The notes under the pieces were generated by a model. The model was not told the origin of the DNA, did not search any database, and worked only from the letters and a program-made list of their open reading frames with translations. The position numbers were made by a program, and so were the translations under genes. A stretch of 64,000 nt of DNA. Origin: Strigamia acuminata. Taxonomy: Eukaryota > Arthropoda > Chilopoda > Geophilomorpha > Linotaeniidae. The first letter of the stretch is position 1. Each line of letters opens with the position of its first letter. The stretch is from the NCBI GenBank assembly GCA_949358305.1, contig OX442324.1, positions 8,281,601 to 8,345,600 of the forward strand. The letters run 5' to 3'. This document shows, piece after piece, positions 51,745-62,439 of the stretch.

Positions 51745-52800
51745 AAATATGAAAAAAATTAGAAAATTTTGAAAAAATTAGAAAATTTTGAAAAAATTAG
51801 AAAATTTTGAAAAAATTAGAAAATTTTGAAAAAATTAGAAAATTTTGAAAAAATTAGAAAATTTTGAAAAAATTAGAAAATTTTGAAAAAATTAGAAAAT
51901 TTTGAAAAAATTAGAAAATTTTGAAAAAATTAGAAAATTTTGAAAAAATTAGAAAATTTTGAAAAAATTAGAAAATTTTGAAAAAATTAGAAAATTTTGA
52001 AAAAATTAGAAAATTTTGAAAAAATTAGAAAATTTTGAAAAAATTAGAAAATTTTGAAAAAATTAGAAAATTTTGAAAAAATTAGAAAATTTTGAAAAAA
52101 TTAGAAAATTTTGAAAAAATTAGAAAATTTTGAAAAAATTAGAAAATTTTGAAAAAATTAGAAAATTTTGAAAAAATTAGAAAATTTTGAAAAAATTAGA
52201 AAATTTTGAAAAAATTAGAAAATTTTGAAAAAATTAGAAAATTTTGAAAAAATTAGAAAATTTTGAAAAAATTAGAAAATTTTGAAAAAATTAGAAAATT
52301 TTGAAAAAATTAGAAAATTTTGAAAAAATTAGAAAATTTTGAAAAAATTAGAAAATTTTGAAAAAATTAGAAAATTTTGAAAAAATTAGAAAATTTTGAA
52401 AAAATTAGAAAATTTTGAAAAAATTAGAAAATTTTGAAAAAATTAGAAAATTTTGAAAAAATTAGAAAATTTTGAAAAAATTAGAAAATTTTGAAAAAAT
52501 TAGAAAATTTTGAAAAAATTAGAAAATTTTGAAAAAATTAGAAAATTTTGAAAAAATTAGAAAATTTTGAAAAAATTAGAAAATTTTGAAAAAATTAGAA
52601 AATTTTGAAAAAATTAGAAAATTTTGAAAAAATTAGAAAATTTTGAAAAAATTAGAAAATTTTGAAAAAATTAGAAAATTTTGAAAAAATTAAAAAATTT
52701 TGAAAAAATTAAAAAATTTTGAAAAAATTAGAAAATTTTGAAAAAATTAAAAAATTTTGAAAAAATTAGAAAATTTTGAAAAAATTAGAAAATTTTGAAA
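51745..52800. repeat. 19-bp minisatellite GAAAAAATTAGAAAATTTT
   Basis: About 55 units, almost invariant until a few AAAAATT variants near 52690-52760. It ends exactly where a sequence shared with a TA-flanked element begins (ACATCCTACTTTATGCACCC). Confidence 0.97.
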
Positions 52801-53166
52801 AACATCCTACTTTATGCACCCAAAATTTTATCAACATCTATCCATCAGTTTCTGAGCAAAAAATTCTTTTGTGAAGTGACATAAGAAATTAGAGGCAAAA
52901 AGTAAGTTAACATACCCATTAGCCACAAACAATTAGCCATTCCATTATAAAATACAACTCCTTGCCAAAAAAATGGCATACTCTATTTTTTGGAACTTTT
53001 AATATTTGAAATTTCTCAGAAACTATTTCTCATAAGTAAAAATGGTTTTAGGAGGATTTAAAGGATTGTTAGAGCTATCATTTCGTTAAAAGTTTTTTGA
53101 AAAAAAATGAATAGTTAAAGAGAAAAAAATAAAAAAAACTCCAAAAAGTGACTATTTACAATATTT

Positions 53167-53899
53167 CACAAAACTTGATCGGTCTGTGCATCTAATTAGG
53201 TGCACAGCACCGTTTGGTGAGAATTCATTGTATTAAATGTCTAAACAAAGCGAGAAGAGCCAGCCGATACACGGTACGGCTCTACCGCGTAACACTATTT
53301 ACAATATTTCTCAGAACTTGTAAACAGAATGAGATAAAATTAAAAACTAAACAGATTTGAGACTGTCTATATCTCAGGAAACATTTCTAAATTGGATGTA
53401 TGGATCTCTAAGGCCCTAAAAAAAATGTAATGGAGCTATGTAAAGGGGTAGGCAACCACTATTTTTCAAAAAATCGTGGCGAGCACAACTGTTGACGAAT
53501 TGAAACGAAACTTTAGCATTGAAGCATTATTGTGTCGTAATATAACATGTTATAGCTTGACTTGATTCATCAACAGTTGTGCTCGCCACGATTTTTCAAA
53601 TAATAGTGGTTGTCTATCCCTTTACATAGCTCCATTACGCCTTTTTTTGAGGGCCTTGGAGACCCATACATCTAATTTAGAAAAGTTTCCTGAGATATAG
53701 ACGGTTCCAAATCTGTTTAGTTTTTAATTTTATCTCATTCTGTTTACAAGTTCTGAGAAATTTTGTAAATAGTGTTACGCGGTAGAGCCGTACCGTGTAT
53801 CGGCTGGCTCTTCTCGCTTTGTTTAGACATTTAATACAATGAATTCTCACCAAACGGTGCTGTGCACCTAATTAGATGCACAGACCGATCAACTTAGGA
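53167..53899. repeat. Nested palindrome, about 330-bp arms
   Basis: The left arm from AACTTGATCGGTCTGTGCATC and the right arm ending GATGCACAGACCGATCAACTT pair over their length, with a centre near 53520-53570. Arms include GCCGATACACGGTACGGCTC and AATCGTGGCGAGCACAACTG. A few mismatches indicate age. Confidence 0.85.
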
Positions 53900-54250
53900 A
53901 TAGGGGGAATAGAAGCTTACTTAATAAGCAGATTAAGTCAGAGAGCTCAGATCTCTTTTGAATCTCGATCTTTTACTTTCACCTACTACTGTCAGCCGGT
54001 TAACGGACAGACAGGACTAGGCTTCCTGATTTTGACAAGCACATCATCTTGATTAAAAGGTTTAAAATGAGAGTTGGATTTATGATTTAGTTTTAAGAAT
54101 AAATAAATGTAATAAGAGCTAATGACCGAACATTTACATGAGTAAATGTCCGACTTTGTTTTGAATAAAGCCAAGAGCATTACATATAAAACTCTGTGTC
54201 TTTCTTGATTAGAAACTCATGTCACGTTGGTCGAAACAATCCCCTTTAGC
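53900..54250 (+). mobile_element. Gypsy solo LTR fragment
   Basis: It ends CCACGTAACA at about 54250, with CACGTTGG upstream as the partner of the terminal hairpin. Its start (ACTTAATAAGCAGATTAAGTC) resembles the gypsy LTRs at 9411 and 60620. The left border is covered by the palindrome. Confidence 0.5.
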
Positions 54251-54845
54251 CACGTAACAATAGTCACTTTTTGGAGTTTTTAATTTTTTTTAATTTTTTT
54301 TTTTTTCAAAAAACTTTTAACGAAATGATAAGCTTAGCTCTAACAATGCTTTAAATCCTCCTAAAGCCATTTTTACTTGTGAGAAATAGTTTCTGAGAAA
54401 TTTCAAATATTAAATGTTCCAAAAAAGAGTATGCCATTTTTTTGGCAAGGAGTTATATGCGGCAAATATTCAAATTTATCCATAAACACATGTGTAGTCA
54501 CTCATACACTTCATTAAAATATCCAAACCACAAGCAATGCCATTGTGAAACACTGAGCATTTGCCTTGACTTTATGCTGAAATATCCATGTCAAAGGCAG
54601 TTCATCATCTGCAAATGGAAGCATAACAATCCTCCAATATTTTTTTATAAGTATATTTGTCCATGATACCCCTTAATTTAATATTTTACTGATGGATAGA
54701 TGTTGATAAAATTTTGGGTGAATAAAGTAGGATGTTGTACGAGTCTCCAGTTAAAATTTCATAAATTTTTCTCTCTTTTTTCCCGAGATACAGCCATAAG
54801 AATCAACTTGATGCGTTTGTTAACTTAGTTTTTGCCCTCACTGTA

Positions 54846-55140
54846 AGAGTAAATAAAAATGAATGATCGTAATTATTTACGTATTCTCAATTAAATAATG
54901 TAACTACGAAGTAAGTATCAAACTTAGACCACATTTAAACAAATAACCAATCCAGATCAAACTGTGAAAATATATCACTGAAACATAACATCCGGAATAA
55001 CAAATTACCTTATCAACGGACAGTAGGGGAATGTCTCATTGTTATCTGTGGCCACACAACACTTCAAGAATCTTAACAAGGAATACCGATATTAATCATT
55101 TCAGCTAATTTTCTATTTATAAGGGAGTTTTCTAACCCAG
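54846..55140. other. MON2 intron, no feature seen
   Basis: Ordinary AT-rich sequence between the inverted-repeat element and the CTGCAG cluster. Confidence 0.5.
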
Positions 55141-55149
55141 GTAAAAAAA

Positions 55150-55305
55150 ATTGCAGAATTCTCCCGAAAATTTGCTTGCAGAAAATATTCTGCAGAAAAG
55201 GTTAACATTATTCTGCAGAATTCTGCAGAATTCTGCAGAATTTGGTAATTTTTTCTGCAGAAAATTTTTCTGCAGAGCATGCAGAATTCTGCAGAACCTT
55301 TTTCT
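55150..55305. repeat. Cluster of TTCTGCAGAA palindromes
   Basis: Within 150 bp the palindrome TTCTGCAGAA or its core CTGCAG occurs seven times, mostly as GCAGAATTCTGCAG units in both orientations, so that the region can fold on itself. The open frames on both strands are a result of this. Confidence 0.8.
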
Positions 55306-55646
55306 CCTGGGAAATCACTGTGCAACATTGCAACATTTAATCTTCAATAATATTCTTAATGTTGATCAGGAATGAAATCTAAATTTCAAACACCAAAAGA
55401 ATTAAGCTAATCTTTCAAATTTCATATTCCAAAAAGTTTGGTTCTATATCCAAATTCCAAATTCAAAAAAGTTTTCGTTTTACATCCAAATTTCAAATTC
55501 CAAAAAGTATGGGTTCTAATTCCAAAATTCTGTGAACAAATTTTTTTATTTTTATTTCATAAAAAATTAGGAGGTTAAGTCATAATTAGTTTACTAAGAA
55601 ACGGTTGAACGTAGATTAATGAATAAAACTTTTTTCTTTTTTTTAG

Positions 55647-55774
55647 ATCTTTTTGCGAATGTTATGATATGAAACAGCATAGCACGAAAATTTTGTATGA
55701 AATTCTGCATGCCTTAGATACATTTGTATTTTGTTTATTTACAACTACATCATCTTATCAAACATCGTCAACAG
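55647..55774 (+). CDS. MON2: MON2 exon (after HUS domain)
   Basis: The T-rich acceptor ends in TTTTAG at 55646 and the donor GTAACT starts at 55775. The exon is 128 bp, phase 2 to 1. It encodes SFCECYDMKQHSTKILYEIL, matching the MON2 block SFCQSYDMKQHSTKVFRDI, followed by a less conserved HALDTFVFCLF stretch. The downstream intron carries palindromic motif clusters and a solo gypsy LTR. Confidence 0.92.
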
Positions 55775-55939
55775 GTAACTTTATACTGTGTGTATCAGAA
55801 GTTCAAGAAATTCACTCTTAATAAGTTGCCAATTGTTTTGCATACATTTTTTTAATTATTCCTAGTTGCATCTTTCCATACTTAAGCAACCAGTCTGTTT
55901 GTTTATAATATTCTCTTTTTTGAAAAATGTCACACAATA

Positions 55940-56450
55940 ATTTAGTACTGTGAGGGAGGATTCATTTCGACTAGGAATATTTTTGAATTTTGACAAAACC
56001 GGTCTCTTTTCAATCAGGATTGTAGTCAACCAGGATTCCATTCAACCGGATTTTTTTGACCAGGAATATTTTCGACCTGGATTTTTTTCCACCGGGATTC
56101 CTTTCGATTGGGATTCCTTTCGTCTGGAATAATTTTTGACTTGGTTGAAAGGAATCCTGCATGTTTATGTTTTTTCATCATTTTTGTTTATTTTATTGTT
56201 TATTTGTGGTTGATTTTATAATTTCAAGGTGTTTTCTCATCATTTTGCTTCATTTTTTATGTTTTTTTCAGGATTAATTTTATCCGAGTCGAAAATAATC
56301 CTGGTTGAAAAGAAATCCTGGTTGAGAGAAATCTTGGAGAATTCCTGATCGAAAACATTAGAGATCAAAAAATATGACGTCGAACATAATCCAGTCGAAA
56401 ATAGTACTGGTCGAAAGGAATCCAGTCGAAAAAATTCCACCGTGCCCTGT
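55940..56450. repeat. Cluster of TTTCGACCAGGAAT motifs, left and right halves inverted
   Basis: At 55965-56130 units like TTTTCGACCTGGATTTTTTT and TTTCGATTGGGATTCC follow one another. At 56280-56440 the complements occur (GGTCGAAAGGAATCC, AGTCGAAAATAATCC). The centre is AT-rich. It is built like the GTCGAC cluster at 48560-49165 but with a different word. Confidence 0.75.
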
Positions 56451-57947
56451 GTTATTTTGTCTGAATCTGTTAGTACCATCTAATAATGTGAAGTTTCAGC
56501 TTTCTTCTTAAGAGAAAAAAAACAAGTTCTTATGTTAAGCCCATAGAGGAAACCATCTCCAAGTGATTTTACTATTGGGATGGTTTTTCCATATGGGTAT
56601 CAGTCTAAAACATTAAATTAAGGGTATCATGGACCAATTTACTTATAAATAAGTATTGGAGGATTATTATGCTTCCATTTGCAGATGATGAACTGCCTTT
56701 GACATGGATATTTCAGCAGAAAAATGATTCTAAGCATTAAGTCAAATCAATTGCTCAGTGTTCCAAACCCATCACAATTAGGTTTTGATTTGGCCTGCAC
56801 AATCACATAAAAAATTTTGGTTATCCAAAAAAAGTAGTGAAGTGTACTGTTCAAATAATTTTCTGAAGAAACTGTTTTTTTTTCCTTTTTTTTTAACTCA
56901 CTTAAGGCAATTAGCATGGTGGCCAAATACACTTGTGCCAAGTAGCGCATATTCAAATAGATATAACTTTTGGCCCATTTAAGTTAAAAATTCATTTTTT
57001 TTTAAAATAAAGCCCAATGTTTGTTTTTTAAGCTACATTTATTTGTTTTGATTAGAAGCATTATTTAGGGTTTGAATTTTATCATTTTATTTTTTTTAAC
57101 ATTAAAAAATACATGCGGCCCAATACACATGAGTGCAGGTAGTTTTAATTGATTTTGGTCGTTTTTTGGGGTCTCTTCATTTCGCCGAGATGATCTGCAA
57201 CAAAATGTTGCTATAAACACTATAAAAAATATGAAAATTTATTCAAATGAAATCCCAAAACACAAAAAACATAAAAATAAAAAAATAAAAAAAAATTGTG
57301 TGTGTCAGCCACTATTTACGTGAACTTATAAAAATGGTTATAAGCAGTTTTTAATTTTAATTTTTTAAATAAAAATAGACTCAATTTTAGGTATACGAAC
57401 ATACATACGTATAAATAGATGTTAACTTTTTTTTAATTTACTTTTGTTTAAAATATGATTGATATTACTAACTTACTCAGAATTTATTACTCTTAACATG
57501 TTAGGCGTATGACAATATCTAGAATCACTATTGTAAGTGCCTTAAGCACAATGCTTAGTTGTTACCATTTTAAAAAGACCAGCTACCATTTTGTATTCAA
57601 ACACAATCCTTATGTTGTATTCAAACACAACACCATTCTGTTATATTCGAGGAAATTCTAGGTTAACGACAGAGATAAAAAAAAATTATTCAGAAATATA
57701 TTTAGAAATATTATAAACATTTGGATATGTTTTTATTCATGTGTTAAAAACATTTTTGACATCATGAACTATGAAAGATAGCGATTGTAGGCGAACAGCT
57801 TATTATAAGAACATATTTTTTTATTAAGTTGAAACTTTACCCTATTAAATGTTACGAACAGTTTCAGCTATAAGTTGAGTCTCTAGTAAACAGCCTTTAA
57901 TTAATGTATGACATTTTGTAAAGATAATTAGAGATCATTAAAAACAT
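56450..57947. other. MON2 intron with an element fragment, no gene
   Basis: At about 56585-56720 the sequence (GGTATCATGGACCAATTTAC, TCCATTTGCAGATGATGAAC) is the reverse complement of 54560-54680, so it is a fragment of the same inverted-repeat family. The rest is AT-rich with simple A/T runs. Confidence 0.55.
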
Positions 57948-58622
57948 TGTCACGATTAATTCTGTTGGTATAATTAATTCTAAACAAATATCGCGCAAAA
58001 ACTAATTCGCGCAATAGTAATGGGCAAAGTTCGTAGATTTCCCTAAACCTTGTTTCCTTCAAATGTGGACATCCAGAAACTCAGGAAACCTAATACTCGC
58101 GTTTGACTAACATAATTTATATTGGACAGTTCCTTGCTTACGACGGGTGTTTGTAGGCGTAAAAGAATGAAAGCACGATGATATAAACCTAGAGTGGAAA
58201 GGGGATATCATCGGGCAGTAATAATATAAAAGATGACGGCTTAGAAAATAGCGCAATAGGGTTAGATGTAGTGGCGCTTGTTGAAGGCGCAAATAATAGA
58301 GGACTAAATCTAAATGTTACTAAAGGAGAATGGTGTTATCCAGTAGAGAGCATAAGAAGAAGTGATTAAACTTAGGATGATTGGAAAGAGGAAGACTCAG
58401 TCATGTGACTGGTCAGATCAATTAGAGAAGGGGGTGGAAAGGTGAAAATAGGAGTTCAATTGTTAAGAATAATGATATGCGCATCATCCAGATTGCGCAT
58501 TCATTAACTGAAAATGAGTAAGTGAGATGAATCATCACAAGTGAGAGAAACAAGAAAATATTATAAGAAATAAGATCGGGTTATTCTAAAATAAAAATAG
58601 GCGGGTAGACGTGCCCGTGACA
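57948..58622 (-). mobile_element. Solo LTR of the Gypsy-C family with target duplication ACAT
   Basis: On the minus strand it begins TGTCACGGGCACGTCTACCC and is similar throughout to the LTR at 12094-12774 (shared ATGCGCA, TGATGATTCA, CCCCTTCTCT-type words). ACAT is present at 57944-57947 and 58623-58626. At 675 bp it is the same size as the 12094 LTR. It ends 123 bp before a MON2 exon. Confidence 0.85.
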
Positions 58623-58745
58623 ACATTTTCGACAGATTGTAAAACGATATTATTTCTGTTGATGTTGAACTGAACTTTTGATTCATCTGTGTGTTATTTT
58701 AGTTTATCTCAAAATTCATGCAATTTCAATTGTCTGTGCTTTCAG

Positions 58746-58851
58746 GAATGCCAACAGGGTTTGGAAATATTTCTCAACCAACATTTTTATATAATGGTAT
58801 GTGGATTGTATTAAATCCCACTGCAACAACTACAATGAATAAAACACTTTT
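58746..58851 (+). CDS. MON2: MON2 exon (linker with YxGxW motif), last exon in window
   Basis: Acceptor TTTCAG ends at 58745 and donor GTAAGT starts at 58852. The exon is 106 bp, phase 1 to 2. It encodes a glycine/threonine-rich linker then FLYNGMWIVLNPT, which corresponds to the MON2 segment FEYRGTWIPILT. The similarity is weaker than in the other exons, but the splice sites and phase fit. The downstream intron starts with a gypsy RT fragment about 130 bp later, and the next real exon is not in the window. Confidence 0.75.
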
Positions 58852-58989
58852 GTAAGTATTATTTTAAATTTTATTTGGCTTACAGAATCTTGATGTTCAG
58901 TACAACTATTACCATACAAAATACGACTACTACAGTAGCTACTTGTAAATCTGTCTCATTTTGCAAATGCAACCACACTAATAATTACT

Positions 58990-60590
58990 CTGCAACCATA
59001 TATCTTGATGCCAAAACGGAACTGAAAATCCTGACCAAAACACCCGGTCGGACCACGGAGACGATGCACGAAATAATACTCACAACGGATAAACCTATCC
59101 GAGTGCCGTATAAAGCAATGAACCCCCAAAAAAGGAAAATCCTAGTGCAAATGTGCCAAGACATGCTGGACAAAGGCATTGTATCACACGCACTGGACGA
59201 ATACGCTATGAGAATAGTTTTGGTGATGCGCCCAGGCTCTGAACCCTGGTTATTCATCGATTATCGTCCCCTGAACGCGATAACTGTAATCGAACCGATA
59301 CAAATGCTGTTGATCGACTCAATTCTCCGAGAATTAAGCCCTTTTTCGTGGGTAACCACGATGGACCTGTCAAAAGGCTACTGGCAGGTCGAGCTTAAAG
59401 CGGAAGATCTGCTAAAAACGGCATTCTTTTCCCCATTAGGACGTCTGATGTTCAACGTGATGCCCTTGGGCCTGGTGAATGCCCTGAGCACTTTCCAGAA
59501 GCTGATTGTGAGCGTCCTCGGAGATATGCTACACGACTTTGTGTGGGCGTACCTCGACAACATCATCAACGCATCGGACACCTTCGAGGAGCACATCGAA
59601 CACATCGATCAAGTGATCACCCGATTGGCCAAGGCTGGACTCCACATCCATCCAGGGAAGAGCAAGTTCTGCCAAAACGAGCTCGCTTTCCTGGGGTATC
59701 GGATTGGAGTCAAAGGGATTTTCATAGACCCTGACAAGGTCAAAGCGATAAATGGATTTGCTCCGCTGAAGACATTAACGGCGTGCAGAGATTCATAGGC
59801 ATGATTAACTTCTCCGGCTGAATATTACCAGGTATGGCTGAGGTGGCAGCGCCTATGACAGATCTCCTGTGTACGGACAAGGAGTTCGAATGGACCGACC
59901 TGTGTAACACCGCATTTAACACCATTAAAAAAATGCTAGCAGACGTCGATAAGATGCCGTTGCCGGACCTAAATCGACCATTCGTGCTACACACCGACGC
60001 AAGTAGTATCGGACTTGGCGCAGCACTCTTGCAGACACATGTATACAATGGAGTCTCGCAGGAGGTGCCGTGCATGTTCATTAGCCGAAAGATACAGGGC
60101 GCAGAAAAAATTATTCGGCCACAGAGCTGGAATGCTTAGCCGTAGTCTGGGCGGTCAGAAAGTTCCGAGATTACCTCGAGAATACAAGCTTCGAGGTTCA
60201 AAATGACCAACAGGCACAAAAATGGCTAATGGCATTAAAAGAGCCATCCGGCCGACTCGTCCGATGGCAGTTAGAACTCATGGCATGTGATTTAACAAAC
60301 ACATACAGGCCGGGAAAGTATAACCATGTGGCGAACGCCCTCTACAGAGCCCCCGCATCTGACCCTCGAGGTCCGGATGACGATGACAAGGAAGACTCAC
60401 GCCTCGTATATTGTCCAACTCCAAAAAGAATATTGTCACGCGCCCGGACTGCGCTAAGAAGTAGCGAGTTCGAACGCTTAGTTAGAATGAGATGTTACGA
60501 AATTCCTCACCAGTTGCCGCTGGAGTGCTTTTGCACTCAGCACCACTGGGAGATTCAACTTCATGTTGATGGGGGGAAACCCAGTTAACT
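58990..60590 (+). pseudogene. Gypsy-H RT and RNase H, frameshifted, with YLDN active site
   Basis: The first frame (to 59798) has RVPYKAMNPQKRKILVQMCQ, LFIDYRPLNAITV, FSWVTTMDLSKGYWQVELKA, MPLGLVNALSTFQKLI, and the active site VWAYLDNIINAS near 59550, where the second Asp of YxDD is Asn, then FLGYRIGVKGI. After a frameshift 59834-60139 gives RNase H start VLHTDASSIGLGAALLQ. After another, 60140-60590 gives LAVVWAVRKFRDYL, SGRLVRWQLELMACDLTN and KYNHVANALYRAP. Integrase is absent because an LTR follows. Three defects show that it is dead. Confidence 0.85.
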
Positions 60591-60956
60591 TGGAAAGCAT
60601 TTGAATTAGTTTAAGTCAGTTCTCTTCCAGGCACCAAACTATGAACATCAAATGGTTCTCTGGGGCCAGCACCTTCAGTGCTTGACTCCTTTGGATCAAA
60701 GCCCAATTGTCTATGATAAATCTGATTGCTTATTTGTTTGTCTCTTGTCTTTTATTAAGTTAAGATAATTCAAGTTTAAGTTTATGATTTGCGATTTATT
60801 CTGTAATTGTAAACATTCAATCCCATGAATAAAAGAATTATAAGTTTAGTTTAAAATGAAACTTTGTGCCATTTCTCTCTTTACAAACTCTCAGCTAATT
60901 GAACCTGAGAGTTTAAATTAATTGTTATGTGTGATTCACCCCAAGTCACACATAAA
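60590..60956 (+). repeat. Gypsy-E LTR
   Basis: It ends with the hairpin TTATGTGTGA...TCACACATAA just before the PBS. The part near 60620 matches the LTR at 9411. AATAAAAG near 60829 may be the poly(A) signal. The left border, in the Gypsy-H fragment, is approximate. Confidence 0.65.
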
Positions 60957-60958
60957 AG

Positions 60959-60974
60959 TGGTGGAGATGCGGTT
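60959..60974 (+). promoter_or_regulatory. Gypsy-E primer binding site
   Basis: TGGTGGAGATGCGGTT, the same PBS as Gypsy-A on the other strand. Confidence 0.75.
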
Positions 60975-61660
60975 TTCAAAGACCCCTATTGAAATTGCTT
61001 TATTAAGAGCTATGAAATCTTTAAAAATTATGAAATTTGAAGAAGTTTTACTTCAAAATAGCCCTGAAAATAAAAAGTAAGATTAAAAAATGCAAATTGG
61101 GTATGGAATTTCTATTAGATTTAAAGCAAGATAGCTGATTGAGTTTGATTTTTAAGCAAAGATTGAGAATTTGGGATTGAATATTTAATCACTTTGTGTA
61201 AAGTTTTTTTGAATATTTGAGTGTAATGAGTCACAATTGAGCATGAATGTTAAATTGAATTGTGGGTTTGATGAATAATTAATTGATTGAACAATTTGAA
61301 AATATTTTAGAGCCTTTAAAGCCTAAATATTTTATAAAATAAATTGTTTAAAAATGGAAAATATAAATAATTTTAGAATTGTAAATTGTTTTAAACAATT
61401 TTAAGCTCACGCACAATTGTAAATGATAATTCCATGATTTATTTTCCAGGATAGTGAAAGTGTTTAGTGCTCAAATAGTGTAGTGAATTTGTGTTAAGTG
61501 TAAGTGTGTGTCTTCTATAATTGGAGTGGATCTACATTGAAGCTGGATCCTCCAAATATAACATTTCGCAAGAAATCATCAAGTATAATTGCAGAAACTA
61601 CATTTTAACAACACAATTCAAAACTGAGAAAAATTTGGATACTGAGCCAGTGCATAGAGA
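60975..61660 (+). other. Gypsy-E leader
   Basis: AT-rich leader like those of Gypsy-A and Gypsy-B; no coding sequence seen. It is interrupted at 61661 by a TA-flanked element. Confidence 0.6.
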
Positions 61661-61662
61661 TA

Positions 61663-62433
61663 CAGTGGGGGGAAAAGTAAGTTTACAAACGCATCATGTT
61701 GATTCTCCCGGCTGTATCTCGGGAAAAAAGAGAGTAAAGTTAATGAAATTTTAACTGGATGCTTGTACAACATCCTACTTTATTCACCATCGATGAAATA
61801 ATGGATTCCTATGTTTACAGAGGCATTTTAGAAAGAAATCTTGATGAATAAAAAATTTTTGGGTTTGGCTGTAGCAACAGGACAACAACCGAAAACATAC
61901 ATCAAAATTTGTGCGAGTGTGCTTCACGCAAAAATAAAATCAGACAACTTCAATGGCTTTCTCAGTTGTTTTATCCTTTATCCAAATGAACATTTATGAG
62001 ATAATTTCTTGATTTGGAACAAATAGTTTCTCTTAGAGTTCTAGAAAAAACGTTCCATGGTTGAAATTAGCAATTTTTGAAGATTGGTGTAAAATATCTC
62101 CATCAGTGCTACTGAAATTGCTTGAAAGTATTGCTGAATGATTGAAACCAATACTACAGGCTAAAGGAGGGCCAACAAAGCCTTAGCAGACATTGTTTTA
62201 AGGTTTCTCGATGCTAAACAGAGTTTGTAAACTTACTTTTGCCTCTTACTTTTTGATGTCACTTCACAAACAAATTTTTTTCTCAGAAACTAATGGATGG
62301 ATTTTGATAAAATTTTAGGTGAATAAAGTAGGATGTTGTACAAGTATCCAGTTAAAATTTCATTAATTTTCTACTGTTTTTTCCAGAGATACAGCCGGGA
62401 GAATCAACATGATGCGTTTGTAAACTTACACTG
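61663..62433. mobile_element. TA-flanked CAGTGGGGGGAAAAG element (771 bp)
   Basis: Starts CAGTGGGGGGAAAAGTAAGT and ends ACTTACACTG with TA at 61661-61662 and 62434-62435. The inverted arms exceed 100 bp and share TTTACAAACGCATCATGTTG / CAACATGATGCGTTTGTAAA and ACATCCTACTTTATTCACC / GGTGAATAAAGTAGGATGT. No transposase. Confidence 0.88.
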
Positions 62434-62439
62434 TAGCAA

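Larger units (their letters stand above)
52801..54843. mobile_element. Inverted-repeat element of the CAGTGGGG family, left end replaced by satellite, interrupted inside
   Basis: The right arm (54680-54843: GATAAAATTTTGGGTGAATA, AAGTAGGATGTTGTA, CGAGATACAGCC, then TTTGCCCTCACTG with a TA) matches the elements at 61663-62433 and 63605. The left arm starts at 52805 with the complement (ACATCCTACTTTA) but lacks the outer about 100 bp. The inner arms end with AAAAAGTGACTAT / ATAGTCACTTTTT at 53150 and 54251. Confidence 0.75.
7596..58851 (+). other. MON2: MON2 gene, partial (seven internal exons, six complete introns)
   Basis: Seven separated coding blocks on the + strand match successive segments of the N-terminal part of metazoan MON2 in the right order, each with an AG acceptor and a GT donor and compatible phases (2/0, 0/0, 0/0, 0/0, 0/2, 2/1, 1/2). 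MON2 is a large peripheral membrane protein of the trans-Golgi/endosome. It resembles BIG/GBF Arf exchange factors but lacks the Sec7 catalytic domain, and acts with Dopey-type partners and a P4-ATPase in endosome-to-Golgi traffic. The exons here cover the DCB and HUS-like regions. The initiator exon lies upstream or is unrecognised, and the long C-terminal part lies beyond 64000. Introns are 37 kb, 59 bp, 2.7 kb, 2.6 kb, 4.7 kb and 3.0 kb; the first is almost entirely transposable elements. I see no frameshift or stop in the exons, so the gene looks functional. Confidence 0.9.

Noticed and set aside
58886-58990. In-phase AG acceptor just after the last MON2 exon, leading in frame into the gypsy RT (a possible MON2-RT fusion exon)
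   Set aside because: The intron would be only 34 bp and the added residues do not resemble MON2; chance open frame.
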